Below are positions 27,739 to 36,980 of a DNA stretch of 64,000 bases, in pieces (positions within the stretch are counted from its first letter, which is position 1; each line of letters begins with the position of its first letter). Source of the stretch: Albidovulum aestuarii (GTDB lineage Bacteria > Pseudomonadota > Alphaproteobacteria > Rhodobacterales > Rhodobacteraceae); contig NZ_JASBQQ010000004.1 of assembly GCF_029961185.1 (NCBI RefSeq), positions 62,001 to 126,000 on the forward strand, given 5' to 3'. Made by a program: the position numbers and the translations under genes. The notes below the pieces were generated by a model. That model did no database searches, had not been told where the DNA came from, and saw only the letters and a list, made by a program, of their open reading frames with translations.

Positions 27739-28724
27739 CCAAGTATCAGGTCGTTGGCATCGGCAATGCCATGGTCGATGTGCTCACCCAATGCGATGAC
27801 GACTTCCTCGACTGGATGGGGATCGAAAAGGGGATCATGCAGCTTGTCGACCGCGAGCGGGGCGAGACGCTTTATGCCGCGATGAAGGAGCGCACGCAGG
27901 CGCCGGGCGGATCGGTCGGCAATACGCTGGCGGGGCTTGGCAATCTGGGGCTGAAGACGGCCTTTGTCGGCAAGGTCAAGGATGACGCGCTGGGTCGGTT
28001 CTATGCCAAGTCGCTGGAGGCCGAGGGCACGGATTTCCCGAACCCGCCCTCTGCGGCAGCGGACCTGCCGACCTCGCGCTCGATGATCTTCGTCAGCCAG
28101 GATGGCGAGCGCTCGATGAACACCTATCTGGGCGCGGGGGCGGATTTCGGACCTGAGGATCTGGATGAAGAGGTGGTGAAATCCACCGACTACCTGTTCC
28201 TTGAGGGCTATCTTTTCGACAAGGATCAGGGCAAGGCTGCGTTCCTGAAGGCCGCCGAGGCCTGTCACAAGGGTGGCGGCAAGGCGGGAATTTCGCTCTC
28301 GGACCCGTTCTGCGTCGATCGGCATCGCGCCGATTTCCGGCGGCTGGTGCATGACCAGATGGATTACGTGATCGGCAACCAGCATGAATGGTGCGCGCTT
28401 TATCAGACCGAGGACCTTGAGGCGGCGCTGAAGCAGGCGCAGGCCGATTGTCCGCTGATCGTCTGCACGCGGTCGGGCGCGGATGTCGTCATCCTGCGCG
28501 GCGAGGAACGGGCAGAGGTGCCGGTGCATCGTGTCGTGCCCGTCGATGCGACCGGGGCGGGAGACCAGTTCGCGGCGGGGTTCCTCTATGGGTTGGCGAC
28601 CGGCCAGTCTTTGACCAAGGCCGGCCGTATGGGCTGCATCGCGGCGGGAGAGGTCATCAGCCATTTCGGTGCAAGGCCCGAGACCGACGTCAAGGCGCTT
28701 TTCCGGGCGCAGGGGTTGATCTAG
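27735..28724 (+). CDS. PfkB-family carbohydrate/nucleoside kinase (adenosine kinase-like)
   Basis: A 329-residue ribokinase-fold enzyme. It shows the N-terminal GGS-like motif PGGSVGNTLAGLGNLGL and the C-terminal signature DATGAGDQFAAGFLYGL with the catalytic base. The region between contains VIGNQHEW, as in sugar/adenosine kinases. Specificity is not determined; adenosine kinase is the usual annotation for this branch. It starts at TTG 27735, which overlaps the nth stop (TTGA), so it depends on nth translation. A weak alternative start is not evident. Confidence 0.85.
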   Translation: MTKYQVVGIGNAMVDVLTQCDDDFLDWMGIEKGIMQLVDRERGETLYAAMKERTQAPGGSVGNTLAGLGNLGLKTAFVGKVKDDALGRFYAKSLEAEGTDFPNPPSAAADLPTSRSMIFVSQDGERSMNTYLGAGADFGPEDLDEEVVKSTDYLFLEGYLFDKDQGKAAFLKAAEACHKGGGKAGISLSDPFCVDRHRADFRRLVHDQMDYVIGNQHEWCALYQTEDLEAALKQAQADCPLIVCTRSGADVVILRGEERAEVPVHRVVPVDATGAGDQFAAGFLYGLATGQSLTKAGRMGCIAAGEVISHFGARPETDVKALFRAQGLI

Positions 28725-29416
28725 GACCCGGGGCTGTCCGCTTCGCCCACGGGACAGATGCCGAGGCGGGAACGCCGCGCCGGTCCCGGCGGAAACCAAG
28801 GGGCTCGGAGGCATAGGTGCGGTTTGCCACGATCAATGGCCGTCAGGATGCGACTTGCGGCCTTCGATTGATCGTCCGGGGTCGCAGTCAGCAGCCAGGG
28901 TGCGATTGTCGCGGTGGTGACGCTGGAGCGTTGCCCCGCATTCCAGGCCTGCCGCCTGAGCGTCGATGTCAGTTGCGCGAAGCCGGTTGCAAGATCGCCC
29001 TCGGGCAGAACCAGCGCGAAGGTGGTGCGCCCTGTATCGCTGAGTGCGGGCCACAGCAGCCCGGCAAGGGCGGCGGGGCCAAAGACAGTGCGCAGGGATG
29101 TTTCGGGTTCGCAGCTGGTGCGGCTGGCCATGCCACCTGCGTTGCAGATAATGCCCGCAAGACGGGGATGATCCTCGGCGATCCAGCGGGCAACCTCGAC
29201 CGGTGCCTTGGGGTCGGCAAGGTCGCGGGCAAGTGGCCGGAACGTGTCGCCGAGACCTCGCTGCATCGCGGCCAGTGCGCCCGCATTGCGGTCAATGGCG
29301 AGAACCACCGCGCCTTGCGCCACGAGCCCCCGTGCAAGCGAGGGTCCGAGCCCTTCGGTGGCGCCGGTCAAAAGAAAGGTCTGGTCAAAGAAGATGCTGT
29401 GTTCGGCACCGAACAT
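28721..29416 (-). CDS. SDR family protein without the canonical active-site Tyr/Lys
   Basis: A 231-residue Rossmann protein with TGATEGLGPSLARG at the cofactor site and NAGGMASR (NNAG-like). The expected YxxxK is not found; the corresponding region reads AWNAGQR. It therefore may bind NAD(P) without being a classical oxidoreductase. It is transcribed divergently from the TetR gene with a 69-bp spacer, so the regulator could control it. ATG at 29416. Confidence 0.75.
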   Translation of the reverse strand: MFGAEHSIFFDQTFLLTGATEGLGPSLARGLVAQGAVVLAIDRNAGALAAMQRGLGDTFRPLARDLADPKAPVEVARWIAEDHPRLAGIICNAGGMASRTSCEPETSLRTVFGPAALAGLLWPALSDTGRTTFALVLPEGDLATGFAQLTSTLRRQAWNAGQRSSVTTATIAPWLLTATPDDQSKAASRILTAIDRGKPHLCLRAPWFPPGPARRSRLGICPVGEADSPGS

Positions 29417-29455
29417 GGATGCCCCCTTGATTGAATGCCTGCTTAACCCATAATG

Positions 29456-29469
29456 TGAGCAAATACTCA
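29456..29469. promoter_or_regulatory. Candidate TetR operator in SDR-TetR divergent spacer
   Basis: TGAGCAAATACTCA has 4-bp inverted arms, and ATACTC is repeated 13 bases further on. The spacer is short and the repeats are modest, so this is only a suggestion. Confidence 0.3.
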
Positions 29470-29485
29470 GCTTTCATACTCGCAT

Positions 29486-30118
29486 ATGGCAACCGAACCT
29501 AAAAACAAGCCAAAACCAAGAAAAGTACCGGTTCAGACGCGCAGCCGGGCCACGGTCGAGGCGATTCTGGAGGCGACTGCTCGCATTCTGGAGGCCGAGG
29601 GGCTGGAGGCGGTCACGACGAACCGGGTGGCCGAACGGGCCGGGGTCTCCATCGGGTCGCTCTACCAGTATTTCCCGTCGCGGGATGCGATCCTTGCGGA
29701 ACTGGTGCGCCGGATGCGGTTGTCGATGTCTGCGCGGCTGATGAAGGCAAGCGCCGAGGCACAGGACATGCCGCTGGCCGAGGCAGTGCCCCGGTTGATG
29801 GCGGCAGCGGTTCACCAGTACGAAACCGAACCAAGGCTGACCGCGGCCTTGGAACAGGCCGAGGCGCGGCTGCCGCGCGACCCCGATGTGCTGGCCGAGC
29901 GCGGGAAAGTTCGCGAGGCGATGGCCGATTGCCTGCGGCGCAGAGGGGTGGCCGATCCGGATACAGCAGTGGCCGATCTGGTCGCGATGACACGCGGGAT
30001 CGTCATGATGGCTGTGTCGGGCAGGTCAGTCGATTACGGCGCGTTGCGCCAGCGTATCGAACGTGCCGCGATGGGGTATCTGACCTATGATGCGTCGCCG
30101 GTCGAGGGTGGCGGCTAA
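29486..30118 (+). CDS. TetR/AcrR-family transcriptional regulator
   Basis: A 210-residue regulator with a basic N-terminal arm (KNKPKPRKVPVQTRSRATVEAI) and a TetR HTH: AERAGVSIGSLYQYFPSRDAIL. The C-terminal ligand domain is not recognised. It lies divergently opposite the SDR gene, the usual local target arrangement. Its stop codon overlaps the convergent DUF3052 gene by 4 bp. Effector unknown. Confidence 0.9.
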   Translation: MATEPKNKPKPRKVPVQTRSRATVEAILEATARILEAEGLEAVTTNRVAERAGVSIGSLYQYFPSRDAILAELVRRMRLSMSARLMKASAEAQDMPLAEAVPRLMAAAVHQYETEPRLTAALEQAEARLPRDPDVLAERGKVREAMADCLRRRGVADPDTAVADLVAMTRGIVMMAVSGRSVDYGALRQRIERAAMGYLTYDASPVEGGG

Positions 30119-30525
30119 CGCAGTTCCTTGCGGATCACCAACTTGAGGCCTGACCAGACCTCGTCCACGGCGCAGACCTTGATATCGACCAACCCCATGG
30201 GCAGGCAGATTTCGCGCACCGTATCTTCGGTCACTTCCGAATAGAGTTTCGACGCTTTCTTGGGCCAGCTTACCCAGATCATGCCGTCCGGCGCGATCCG
30301 GTTCCGCGCTTCGGCCAGCCGCCCGTGCAATTCTTCACGGAAGGGGGTGAAGATGTGGAGGAAGTCCAGCCCGCCGGGCAGGGCCGCGTCCGCGCCGATA
30401 TGGTCCGGCGCGGCGTCAATGCCCAGCCTTTCGGCATAGGGCCAGGGCGGGTTCACGACCGCCGCTTTCATGCCGGGTCTGATGCCGAGTTTCTTTGCAA
30501 GAGGCGTGCCGGAATAGCCCGCCAT
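30115..30525 (-). CDS. DUF3052 family protein
   Basis: A 136-residue protein with GTPLAKKLGIRPGMKAAVVNPPWPY and HIFTPFREELHGRLAEARNRI, the two blocks that define DUF3052. The structure is predicted to be alpha/beta and cytoplasmic; no reaction is established. The start MAGYSGT at 30525 is two bases from the sulfotransferase stop, so it is co-transcribed with the sulfotransferase as the second gene. Confidence 0.88.
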   Translation of the reverse strand: MAGYSGTPLAKKLGIRPGMKAAVVNPPWPYAERLGIDAAPDHIGADAALPGGLDFLHIFTPFREELHGRLAEARNRIAPDGMIWVSWPKKASKLYSEVTEDTVREICLPMGLVDIKVCAVDEVWSGLKLVIRKELR

Positions 30526-30526
30526 C

Positions 30527-31345
30527 TCAGTTCGCGAGTTTGACATGGACCTCGTTGAGGTCGATCTCGCCCACCGGCATCTTGTTGCCCGGATTGTCGA
30601 AATCGTAGCGGAAAAGCTGGAAGTCCTTGTGGTAGATCTCCCACATAAGGTGCATCGAGAGGTCGTCGAAATAATCCTCCACCGGATGCGCCCGCTTCGG
30701 CCCGTGGCCTTCGCTTTCGTTGAACTTCGGGATTTCCTTCAGGTTCACATCCTGCTTCGTCTCGATGTTGTTGAGCACGCTTTGCATGCCGTCATTGAAC
30801 TTCTCGGTGAAGACGATGTTGTCGTAACGCCCGCCATTGGCGATGAAGGTCCCGATATGGCCCGACATGGCGGACCAGTGGATGTCGGGTTCCATCGGTT
30901 TGCGCCAGCGGATCGTGTCGCGGGCGAAGAGGAGGAAGCGGCGGAAGGACTTGATCTGGTCAAACTCGAAGCCGTTTTCCGGGTCGCCGACCTCGATCCC
31001 GTATTTCTGGATCAGAAGCGGGACGAGGTTGCCGCGATAGCGTTTTCCGTTCCTCTGGATGCCGCAGATCTTGTCGAAGAAGGAAGACAGGATGCGGGTA
31101 TAGGGATTGCGCACACAGGTGAAGGAATAGCTCTTGTGGGCGACGACATTCGCCTCGATCAGCGCCTGACTCTGCTCCTGCGCCCATTTATGCAGGCCGG
31201 CAGTCGAATCGTGGATGTCGCCGTCGAAAAAGCTGCCGTGATCGGAATAAAACATGATCTGACCGATCGTGGAGCAGGCGCATTTCGGCACCACGCGATA
31301 CACCACGCTTTCGCTTTCCGTCATCCAGGTGCCGGGAAAACCCAT
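30527..31345 (-). CDS. Sulfotransferase family 2-like protein
   Basis: A 272-residue protein. VVPKCACSTIGQIMF is the 5' phosphosulfate-binding loop (PKxACST), and TCVRNPYTRILSSFF is the 3' phosphate-binding block (RNPYxRxxSxF). This is the carbohydrate sulfotransferase family, which transfers sulphate from PAPS to glycans; here it probably acts in the cytoplasm or at the membrane. The start ATG at 31345 has GGAGG upstream. It precedes DUF3052 and lies head to head with the GT14 gene, so the two may modify the same polysaccharide. Confidence 0.9.
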   Translation of the reverse strand: MGFPGTWMTESESVVYRVVPKCACSTIGQIMFYSDHGSFFDGDIHDSTAGLHKWAQEQSQALIEANVVAHKSYSFTCVRNPYTRILSSFFDKICGIQRNGKRYRGNLVPLLIQKYGIEVGDPENGFEFDQIKSFRRFLLFARDTIRWRKPMEPDIHWSAMSGHIGTFIANGGRYDNIVFTEKFNDGMQSVLNNIETKQDVNLKEIPKFNESEGHGPKRAHPVEDYFDDLSMHLMWEIYHKDFQLFRYDFDNPGNKMPVGEIDLNEVHVKLAN

Positions 31346-31495
31346 ATAACGCCTACCTCCAACTTGCCCGTAAGCAACCGGGCACTATCCTGCACGACAA
31401 TTACGGCCTAAAGAGCAAAGAAACACTGTCTTTTCAACGGCAGATAAAGCTATCTGGGGCAACAAAACGGCAAGAAGGGCCTCATCGTTTCGTAA

Positions 31496-33073
31496 ATGGC
31501 AAAAATCGCCTTCATTCTCCTATGCCACAAGGACCCCGAAGGGATCATACGGCAAGCCGAGCGGCTGACGGCGGTGGGCGATTGCATGTCGATCCATTTC
31601 GATGCGCGCGCGCCGAAAGCGGACTATGACCGCATCCGAAAGGCGCTCGATGGCAACCCTAATGTCACCTTCGCGCGGCGCCGGATCAGGTGCGGCTGGG
31701 GGGAATGGAGCCTTGTTCAGGCGACTTTGCACGCGGTCGAAGCGGCGGTATCGGCCTTTCCGGACGCGACCCATTTCTACATGCTGTCGGGCGATTGCAT
31801 GGCCATCAAGTCGGCCGAATATGCCCATGCCTTTCTCGATAGCGCCGATGTCGATTACATCGAGAGCTTCGATTTCTTCGGCTCGGACTGGATCAAGACC
31901 GGGATCAAGGAAGAGCGGCTGATCTATCGCCACCTGTTCAACGAACGCAACAACAAGCGGCTGTTTTACGGCGCGATGGCACTGCAAAAACGGCTTGGCT
32001 GGCGTCGTGCGATTCCTGCAGACCTGCAGATCATGATCGGCAGCCAGTGGTGGTGCCTGAGGCGGCGGACGATCGAATGGGTGCTGGACTTTACCCGCAA
32101 GCGCACGAACGTGATGCGGTTCTTCCGCACCACATGGATCCCGGATGAGACCTTCTTTCAGACCGTTGTCCGTCATGTCGTGCCGGATGCCGAAATCCGG
32201 TCGCGCACTCTGACGTTCCTGATGTTTTCCGATTACGGGATGCCGGTCACGTTCTACAACGATCACTATGACTTGCTGTTGAGCCAGGATTTCCTCTTTG
32301 CCCGCAAGGTCAGCCCTGAGGCGCGTGAGCTGAAGCGGCGGCTTGGCGTTCTCTATGCCTCGGAGGGGACGGAGTTCCGGATTTCGAACGAAGGGCAGCG
32401 GCTTTACCGGTTCGTGACCGACCGGGGGCGCGAGGGGCGCCGCTATGCGCCGCGATTCTGGGAAGCCGAGGCGAGCCTTGGGCGCGAGCGCGAGCTTCTG
32501 ATCGTGATCTGCAAGAAATGGCATGTCGCGCGACGGCTGCTCGGTCTTGTCCGGCAAGAGTTGGACATCCCGGTCATAGAGTACCTTTTCGACGAGGGCG
32601 CGACCGAGCTTCCCGACCTCGGCGGTATTCAGTCGACAATTGAAAAACGCACCCGCCACCGCCGGGCATTGATGCGGATGCTCTTTGACTACCACCAGAC
32701 CGACCGCCTGTTGGTCTGCATGGACCCGAAGAATTTCGAGCTTTTGCAGGATTTTTGCGCGGACCGGGCCACGACGCGGCTTCTGGAGGTTCAGTGCCAG
32801 TTTTGCGATGATTACCTGACCGGCCATGCAAAGCGGATCGGGCTTGCGGGCGAGCAGGCGGGACCCGAGGCGATGACGCGATTGTTGCCGACGATCCGCA
32901 ACGATCTGCGCCATGAAAGCGACCGGATCGCGGATGCCGGGTTCACCCATCTGCACCGGATGCGCGAGACCGCCTGGCCGGACGAAAACGCCGTGCCTTT
33001 GGCTGCGTTTTTGTCTATCCCGGAAGATAAGGCGCGCAAGATCGCGGCAACCGAACACCTGTTTTCCGACTGA
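31496..33073 (+). CDS. GT14-type beta-1,6-N-acetylglucosaminyltransferase with DUF5927 C-terminus
   Basis: A 525-residue protein. Residues 1-250 show the core-2/I-branching enzyme fold: [13 protein letters not shown], then [26 protein letters not shown] and [16 protein letters not shown]. The C-terminal half (about 270-525) matches DUF5927, frequent in Rhodobacteraceae and of unknown role; it contains [15 protein letters not shown] and a conserved [16 protein letters not shown] cytoplasmic enzyme of surface polysaccharide synthesis is inferred. The start at 31496 lacks an obvious ribosome binding site close by, so it may be a little off. It sits opposite the sulfotransferase. Confidence 0.85.
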   Translation: MAKIAFILLCHKDPEGIIRQAERLTAVGDCMSIHFDARAPKADYDRIRKALDGNPNVTFARRRIRCGWGEWSLVQATLHAVEAAVSAFPDATHFYMLSGDCMAIKSAEYAHAFLDSADVDYIESFDFFGSDWIKTGIKEERLIYRHLFNERNNKRLFYGAMALQKRLGWRRAIPADLQIMIGSQWWCLRRRTIEWVLDFTRKRTNVMRFFRTTWIPDETFFQTVVRHVVPDAEIRSRTLTFLMFSDYGMPVTFYNDHYDLLLSQDFLFARKVSPEARELKRRLGVLYASEGTEFRISNEGQRLYRFVTDRGREGRRYAPRFWEAEASLGRERELLIVICKKWHVARRLLGLVRQELDIPVIEYLFDEGATELPDLGGIQSTIEKRTRHRRALMRMLFDYHQTDRLLVCMDPKNFELLQDFCADRATTRLLEVQCQFCDDYLTGHAKRIGLAGEQAGPEAMTRLLPTIRNDLRHESDRIADAGFTHLHRMRETAWPDENAVPLAAFLSIPEDKARKIAATEHLFSD

Positions 33074-33081
33074 GGACGACC

Positions 33082-33465
33082 ATGGCCTACGCTTACGACG
33101 ACACCAATATCTTCGCCCGTATCCTGCGCGGCGAAATACCCAACAAGACGGTGCTGGAGACCGAGCATACGCTGGCCTTCCACGATATCGGCCCGCAGGC
33201 GCCGGTCCATGTGCTGGTGATCCCGAAGGGACCTTACGTGAACTTCGATCATTTCGCGGCCGAGGCCAGCGCCGAGGAAATCGCCGATTTCACCCGCGCG
33301 GCGGGCGAGGTCTGCCGGATGATGAAGGCCGCCCCCGGCGAGGGCGGTCAGGGCTACCGCACCATATCGAATGCCGGTGCGCATGGGGTGCAGGAAGTGC
33401 CGCATTATCACCTGCATGTCCTTGGTGGCCGGGTGCTGGGCTCCATGCTGAAACGGGCGGATTGA
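33082..33465 (+). CDS. HIT family protein (histidine triad)
   Basis: A 127-residue protein with the triad HYHLHVLGG (His108, 110, 112), the SNAGAHGVQ block and [14 protein letters not shown] proteins hydrolyse nucleotide phosphoramidates (HinT-type). It starts 8 bp after the GT14 stop with GAGGAC upstream, so it may be co-transcribed with it, although a functional link is not known. Cytoplasmic. Confidence 0.95.
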   Translation: MAYAYDDTNIFARILRGEIPNKTVLETEHTLAFHDIGPQAPVHVLVIPKGPYVNFDHFAAEASAEEIADFTRAAGEVCRMMKAAPGEGGQGYRTISNAGAHGVQEVPHYHLHVLGGRVLGSMLKRAD

Positions 33466-33536
33466 CAGGCGGCGCACGCTTGTTCATCCCATCACAATCG
33501 CTATCATGCAGAAAACCTTCCGACGGAGTTGCCCAG

Positions 33537-33722
33537 ATGACCATCCCCGCCCCCGAGACCGAGGTTGTGACCACCTGGAAAGTGGCCTGCGACGGTGGTG
33601 AGGGCGCGCTTGGCCATCCGCGCGTCTGGCTGACGATCCCGCATGAGACCGGTTTCGTCGAATGCGGCTATTGCGACAAGCGCTATGAGATCGACCGCGC
33701 TCATGCGCATGACGATCACTGA
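33537..33722 (+). CDS. Zinc-finger domain protein (NDUFS6-like), small
   Basis: A 61-residue protein. It has a Cys in VACDGG and a knuckle [12 protein letters not shown] with the pattern His-x-Arg...Cys-x2-Cys, which matches the zf-CHCC domain found in the complex I subunit NDUFS6 and in short alphaproteobacterial proteins. A role in complex I or in respiration is plausible by analogy. The ATG at 33537 has GGAG 8 bp upstream. Confidence 0.85.
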   Translation: MTIPAPETEVVTTWKVACDGGEGALGHPRVWLTIPHETGFVECGYCDKRYEIDRAHAHDDH

Positions 33723-33742
33723 GCGCTAACGCCGCGCCCCAT

Positions 33743-33910
33743 TCAGGATTTCTTTGCCGCGGCTTCCTTCATCCGCTTCAGCAGCTCTGCTTTCGATGGC
33801 TGCTTGCCGAAGGGGTTCTTGTCGCTTCCCTTGGCGTTATGTTCCTTGTGGCGCGGAGCGTGCTTGCCCGTCTTGGCCGCGCCTGATTTTCCGTAATCCA
33901 TGTCTGTCAT
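33743..33910 (-). CDS. Small basic hypothetical protein
   Basis: A 55-residue Lys-rich protein with DYGKSGAAKTGKHAPRHKEH and KNPFGKQPSKAELLKRMKEAAAKK, with a helical basic C-terminus. It resembles short conserved rhodobacterial proteins without known role. Start at 33910 or, 9 bases shorter, at 33901, where an AAGG is better spaced. It is transcribed toward the end of the zinc-finger gene; upstream in-frame sequence is not included because it overlaps the polA promoter region. Confidence 0.65.
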   Translation of the reverse strand: MTDMDYGKSGAAKTGKHAPRHKEHNAKGSDKNPFGKQPSKAELLKRMKEAAAKKS

Positions 33911-34049
33911 GCCTTGATTTGGGGTCGCTGCCGCCTTCGGCCCGGTGATTGTCACTGCAGCGAGGGTCGGACCGGTCCCCCGCCCATGGACCCCCGCGCC
34001 CGTCTCTGCCATATCTCGGGGCGTCCGATACGGGAAGGGGAGTCTGATC

Positions 34050-36881
34050 ATGGCCTTCGGCAAAGGTTGCCATCTGCATCTGATCGACGGCTCGGCCTAT
34101 ATCTTTCGTGCCTATCACGCTTTGCCTCCTCTGACCCGCAAATCGGACGGGTTGCCCATCGGCGCGGTTGCGGGATTCTGCAACATGCTCTGGTCGCAGC
34201 TTGCCAATAACAAGGTCGATGACGCGCCGACCCATATCGCCTGTGTGTTTGACTATTCGTCAAAGACCTTCCGCGATGAGATCTATGATCAGTACAAGGC
34301 CAACCGGCCCGACCTGCCCGAGGACCTGCGGCCGCAATTTCCGCTGACGCGGGAGGCGACGAAGGCCTTCGGCGTCGCCTGCCTTGAGATGGAGGGATAT
34401 GAGGCAGATGACATCATCGCCACCCTTGCCCGGCAGGCGCGCGAGGCCGGGGGCGAGGTCACGATCATCTCGTCCGACAAGGATCTGATGCAACTGGTCG
34501 GCAACGGCGTCGAGATGTTCGATGCGATGAAGTCCAAGCGCATCGGTGTCGATGAGGTCGAGGAGAAGTTCGGGGTCAAGCCCGACCGGGTGATCGACGT
34601 GCAGGCGCTTGCGGGGGACAGCGTCGATAACGTGCCCGGCGCACCGGGGATCGGCATCAAGACGGCGGCCCTGCTGATTAACGAATACGGCGATCTGGAA
34701 ACGCTGCTGGAGCGCGCGGAAGAGATCAAGCAGCCCAAGCGCCGTCAGGCGTTGATCGACAATGCCGATCTGATCCGCATCTCCAAGCGGCTGGTGACGC
34801 TAGATGATCATACGCCGGTGGAATGGACGCTGGACGAATTGGAGGTGCGGGACCCCGAGGCCGGGCCGCTGATGGGGTTCCTGACGCAGATGGAGTTCCG
34901 GACGCTGACGAAGCGCGTAGCCGAGGCGCTGAAGGTGGAGGCCCCGGCGATCCCGGAGGCGCCAGCCGTGCCGGTAAGTCACGACGCCGAGGAGGAGGCC
35001 CCCGCACCGGACCAGCCGCCCTTCGATCATGCAAAATACGAATGTATCCGCGACGCCGTGGCGCTGACCCGCTGGATCGATCTGATCCGCGAGCGGGGCT
35101 ATGTCGCCGTCGATACCGAAACCACCAGCCTTGATGAGATGCGGGCCGAACTGGTGGGGATTTCCCTTTCGGTCATCCCCGGTGAGGCCTGTTACATCCC
35201 GCTGGGCCATAAGCAGGGCGGCGGCGATCTCTTTGGGTCGAACGATCTGTCCGATGGGCAGATGGCGATGGACGAGGCGCTGTCAATCCTGAAGCCGGTG
35301 CTGGAGGATGATGCGATCCTCAAGATCGGCCAGAACATGAAATACGACTGGAAGATCTTTGCCCGCCATGGGCTGCGGGTGACGCCTATCGACGACACGA
35401 TGCTGATGTCCTACGCCATGCATGCAGGTCAGCACAATCACGGCATGGACCTGCTGTCAGAACGGTATCTGGCCCACAAACCCATTGAAATCAAATCGCT
35501 TCTGGGCACAGGAAAGTCAGCCGTCACTTTTGACCGCGTGCCTATCGACGAGGCGGTCAAGTATGCCGCCGAGGACGCCGACATCACCCTGCGACTCTGG
35601 CAGGCCTTCAAGCCCAACCTGCACCGGGTGAAGGTGACGACGGTCTATGAGACGCTCGAACGCCCTCTGGTGCCGGTGCTCGCGGACATGGAAATGGCGG
35701 GGATCCGCGTGGACGGTCAGGTGCTGGCCCGCATGTCGAACACCTTCGCGCAGAAGATGGCGGGGCTGGAGGCCGAGACGCAGGAGATCGCCGGTCAGCC
35801 CTTCAATGTGGGCAGCCCCAAACAGCTGGGTGAGATCCTCTTCGACACGATGGGGGTCGAGGGTGGCCAGAAGGGCAAGACCGGCGCCTATGCGACCGGC
35901 GCGGATGTGCTGGAGGACATCACGACGCTGGAGGATGTAAACCCGGATGCCGCGCGGCTGGCGGCGACGGTGCTGGACTGGCGGCAGCTTTCCAAGCTGA
36001 AATCGACCTATACCGATGCGCTTCAGACAGCGATCAATCCCGAGACCGGGCGGGTCCATACCTCCTATTCCATCGCGGGCGCCTCGACCGGGCGGCTTGC
36101 CTCGACCGATCCGAACCTTCAGAATATCCCTGTCAGAACCGAGGAAGGCCGCCGCATCCGCGAGGCGTTCATCGCTGGGCCGGGCATGCGGTTGGTGAGC
36201 CTCGACTATTCACAGATCGAGCTTCGAATCCTCGCCCATGTCGCTGACATTCCGCAGCTGAAACAGGCTTTCCGTGATGGGATCGACATCCACGCGATGA
36301 CCGCGTCAGAGATGTTCAACGTGCCGGTCGAGGGCATGGACCCGATGGTCCGCCGTCAGGCCAAGGCGATCAATTTCGGTGTGATCTATGGCATTTCCGG
36401 CTTTGGCCTCGCCCGCAACCTGCGCATTCCGCGGGCCGAGGCGCAGGGCTTCATCGACCGCTATTTCGAACGCTTCCCGGGCATCAGGGACTACATGGAG
36501 GCGACGGTGGCCTTCGCCAAGGAAAAAGGCTTCGTCCAGACGCTTTTCGGGCGCAAGATCCACACGCCCGAGATCAATGCCAAGGGTCCCCATGCCGGGT
36601 TCGCCCGCCGCGCGGCGATCAACGCGCCGATTCAGGGCGCGGCGGCGGATGTGATCCGGCGGGCGATGATCCGCATGCCCGCTGCCATCGCGGACCTGCC
36701 CGCGACGATGCTGTTGCAGGTCCATGACGAACTTCTCTTCGAGGTCGAGGAAGGCGCAGTCGACAAGCTGATCGCGACGGCGCGGGATGTGATGGAGGGC
36801 GCGGCCCATCCGGCGGTCCATCTCGATGTGCCGCTGGTGGTCGACGCCGGGCAGGGGGCGAACTGGGCCGAGGCGCATTAA
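34050..36881 (+). CDS. polA: DNA polymerase I
   Basis: A 943-residue polymerase with all three domains: an N-terminal 5' nuclease (about 1-300, with CVFDYSSKTFRDEIYDQYKANR and SDKDLMQLV), a 3'-5' exonuclease with DTETTSLDEMRAELV that keeps its catalytic acids (Exo I DxE), and the polymerase with SLDYSQIELRILAHV (motif A), RRQAKAINFGVIYGISGFG (motif B) and LLQVHDELLFEV (motif C). It fills gaps, removes RNA primers and supports repair. The start MAFGKGCHL at 34050 has GGAAGGGGAG upstream. Long Pro/Ala-rich linker near residue 310 (APAIPEAPAVPV). Confidence 0.98.
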   Translation: MAFGKGCHLHLIDGSAYIFRAYHALPPLTRKSDGLPIGAVAGFCNMLWSQLANNKVDDAPTHIACVFDYSSKTFRDEIYDQYKANRPDLPEDLRPQFPLTREATKAFGVACLEMEGYEADDIIATLARQAREAGGEVTIISSDKDLMQLVGNGVEMFDAMKSKRIGVDEVEEKFGVKPDRVIDVQALAGDSVDNVPGAPGIGIKTAALLINEYGDLETLLERAEEIKQPKRRQALIDNADLIRISKRLVTLDDHTPVEWTLDELEVRDPEAGPLMGFLTQMEFRTLTKRVAEALKVEAPAIPEAPAVPVSHDAEEEAPAPDQPPFDHAKYECIRDAVALTRWIDLIRERGYVAVDTETTSLDEMRAELVGISLSVIPGEACYIPLGHKQGGGDLFGSNDLSDGQMAMDEALSILKPVLEDDAILKIGQNMKYDWKIFARHGLRVTPIDDTMLMSYAMHAGQHNHGMDLLSERYLAHKPIEIKSLLGTGKSAVTFDRVPIDEAVKYAAEDADITLRLWQAFKPNLHRVKVTTVYETLERPLVPVLADMEMAGIRVDGQVLARMSNTFAQKMAGLEAETQEIAGQPFNVGSPKQLGEILFDTMGVEGGQKGKTGAYATGADVLEDITTLEDVNPDAARLAATVLDWRQLSKLKSTYTDALQTAINPETGRVHTSYSIAGASTGRLASTDPNLQNIPVRTEEGRRIREAFIAGPGMRLVSLDYSQIELRILAHVADIPQLKQAFRDGIDIHAMTASEMFNVPVEGMDPMVRRQAKAINFGVIYGISGFGLARNLRIPRAEAQGFIDRYFERFPGIRDYMEATVAFAKEKGFVQTLFGRKIHTPEINAKGPHAGFARRAAINAPIQGAAADVIRRAMIRMPAAIADLPATMLLQVHDELLFEVEEGAVDKLIATARDVMEGAAHPAVHLDVPLVVDAGQGANWAEAH

Positions 36882-36932
36882 AACCGGATCTGGGGCAAGT
36901 CCCTGAAAAAGCGTAATAATGCCCGTCAGAAC

Positions 36933-36965
36933 ACCGTCTGCGTTACGTCGGCAAAACGTATGGCA
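36933..36965 (+). repeat. 33-bp dispersed intergenic repeat, copy 2
   Basis: It ends with the same 19 bases, GTCGGCAAAACGTATGGCA, as copy 1 at 20348-20380. It lies between the convergent polA and RNase T2 genes, so it is not a promoter there. No encoded product is apparent. Confidence 0.6.
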
Positions 36966-36980
36966 ACAAGTCGGGCGCCG

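Noticed and set aside
31520-33058. 512-codon minus-strand frame opposite the GT14 gene
   Set aside because: Shadow of a GC-rich gene; composition is Arg/Pro-rich and it has no recognisable domain.
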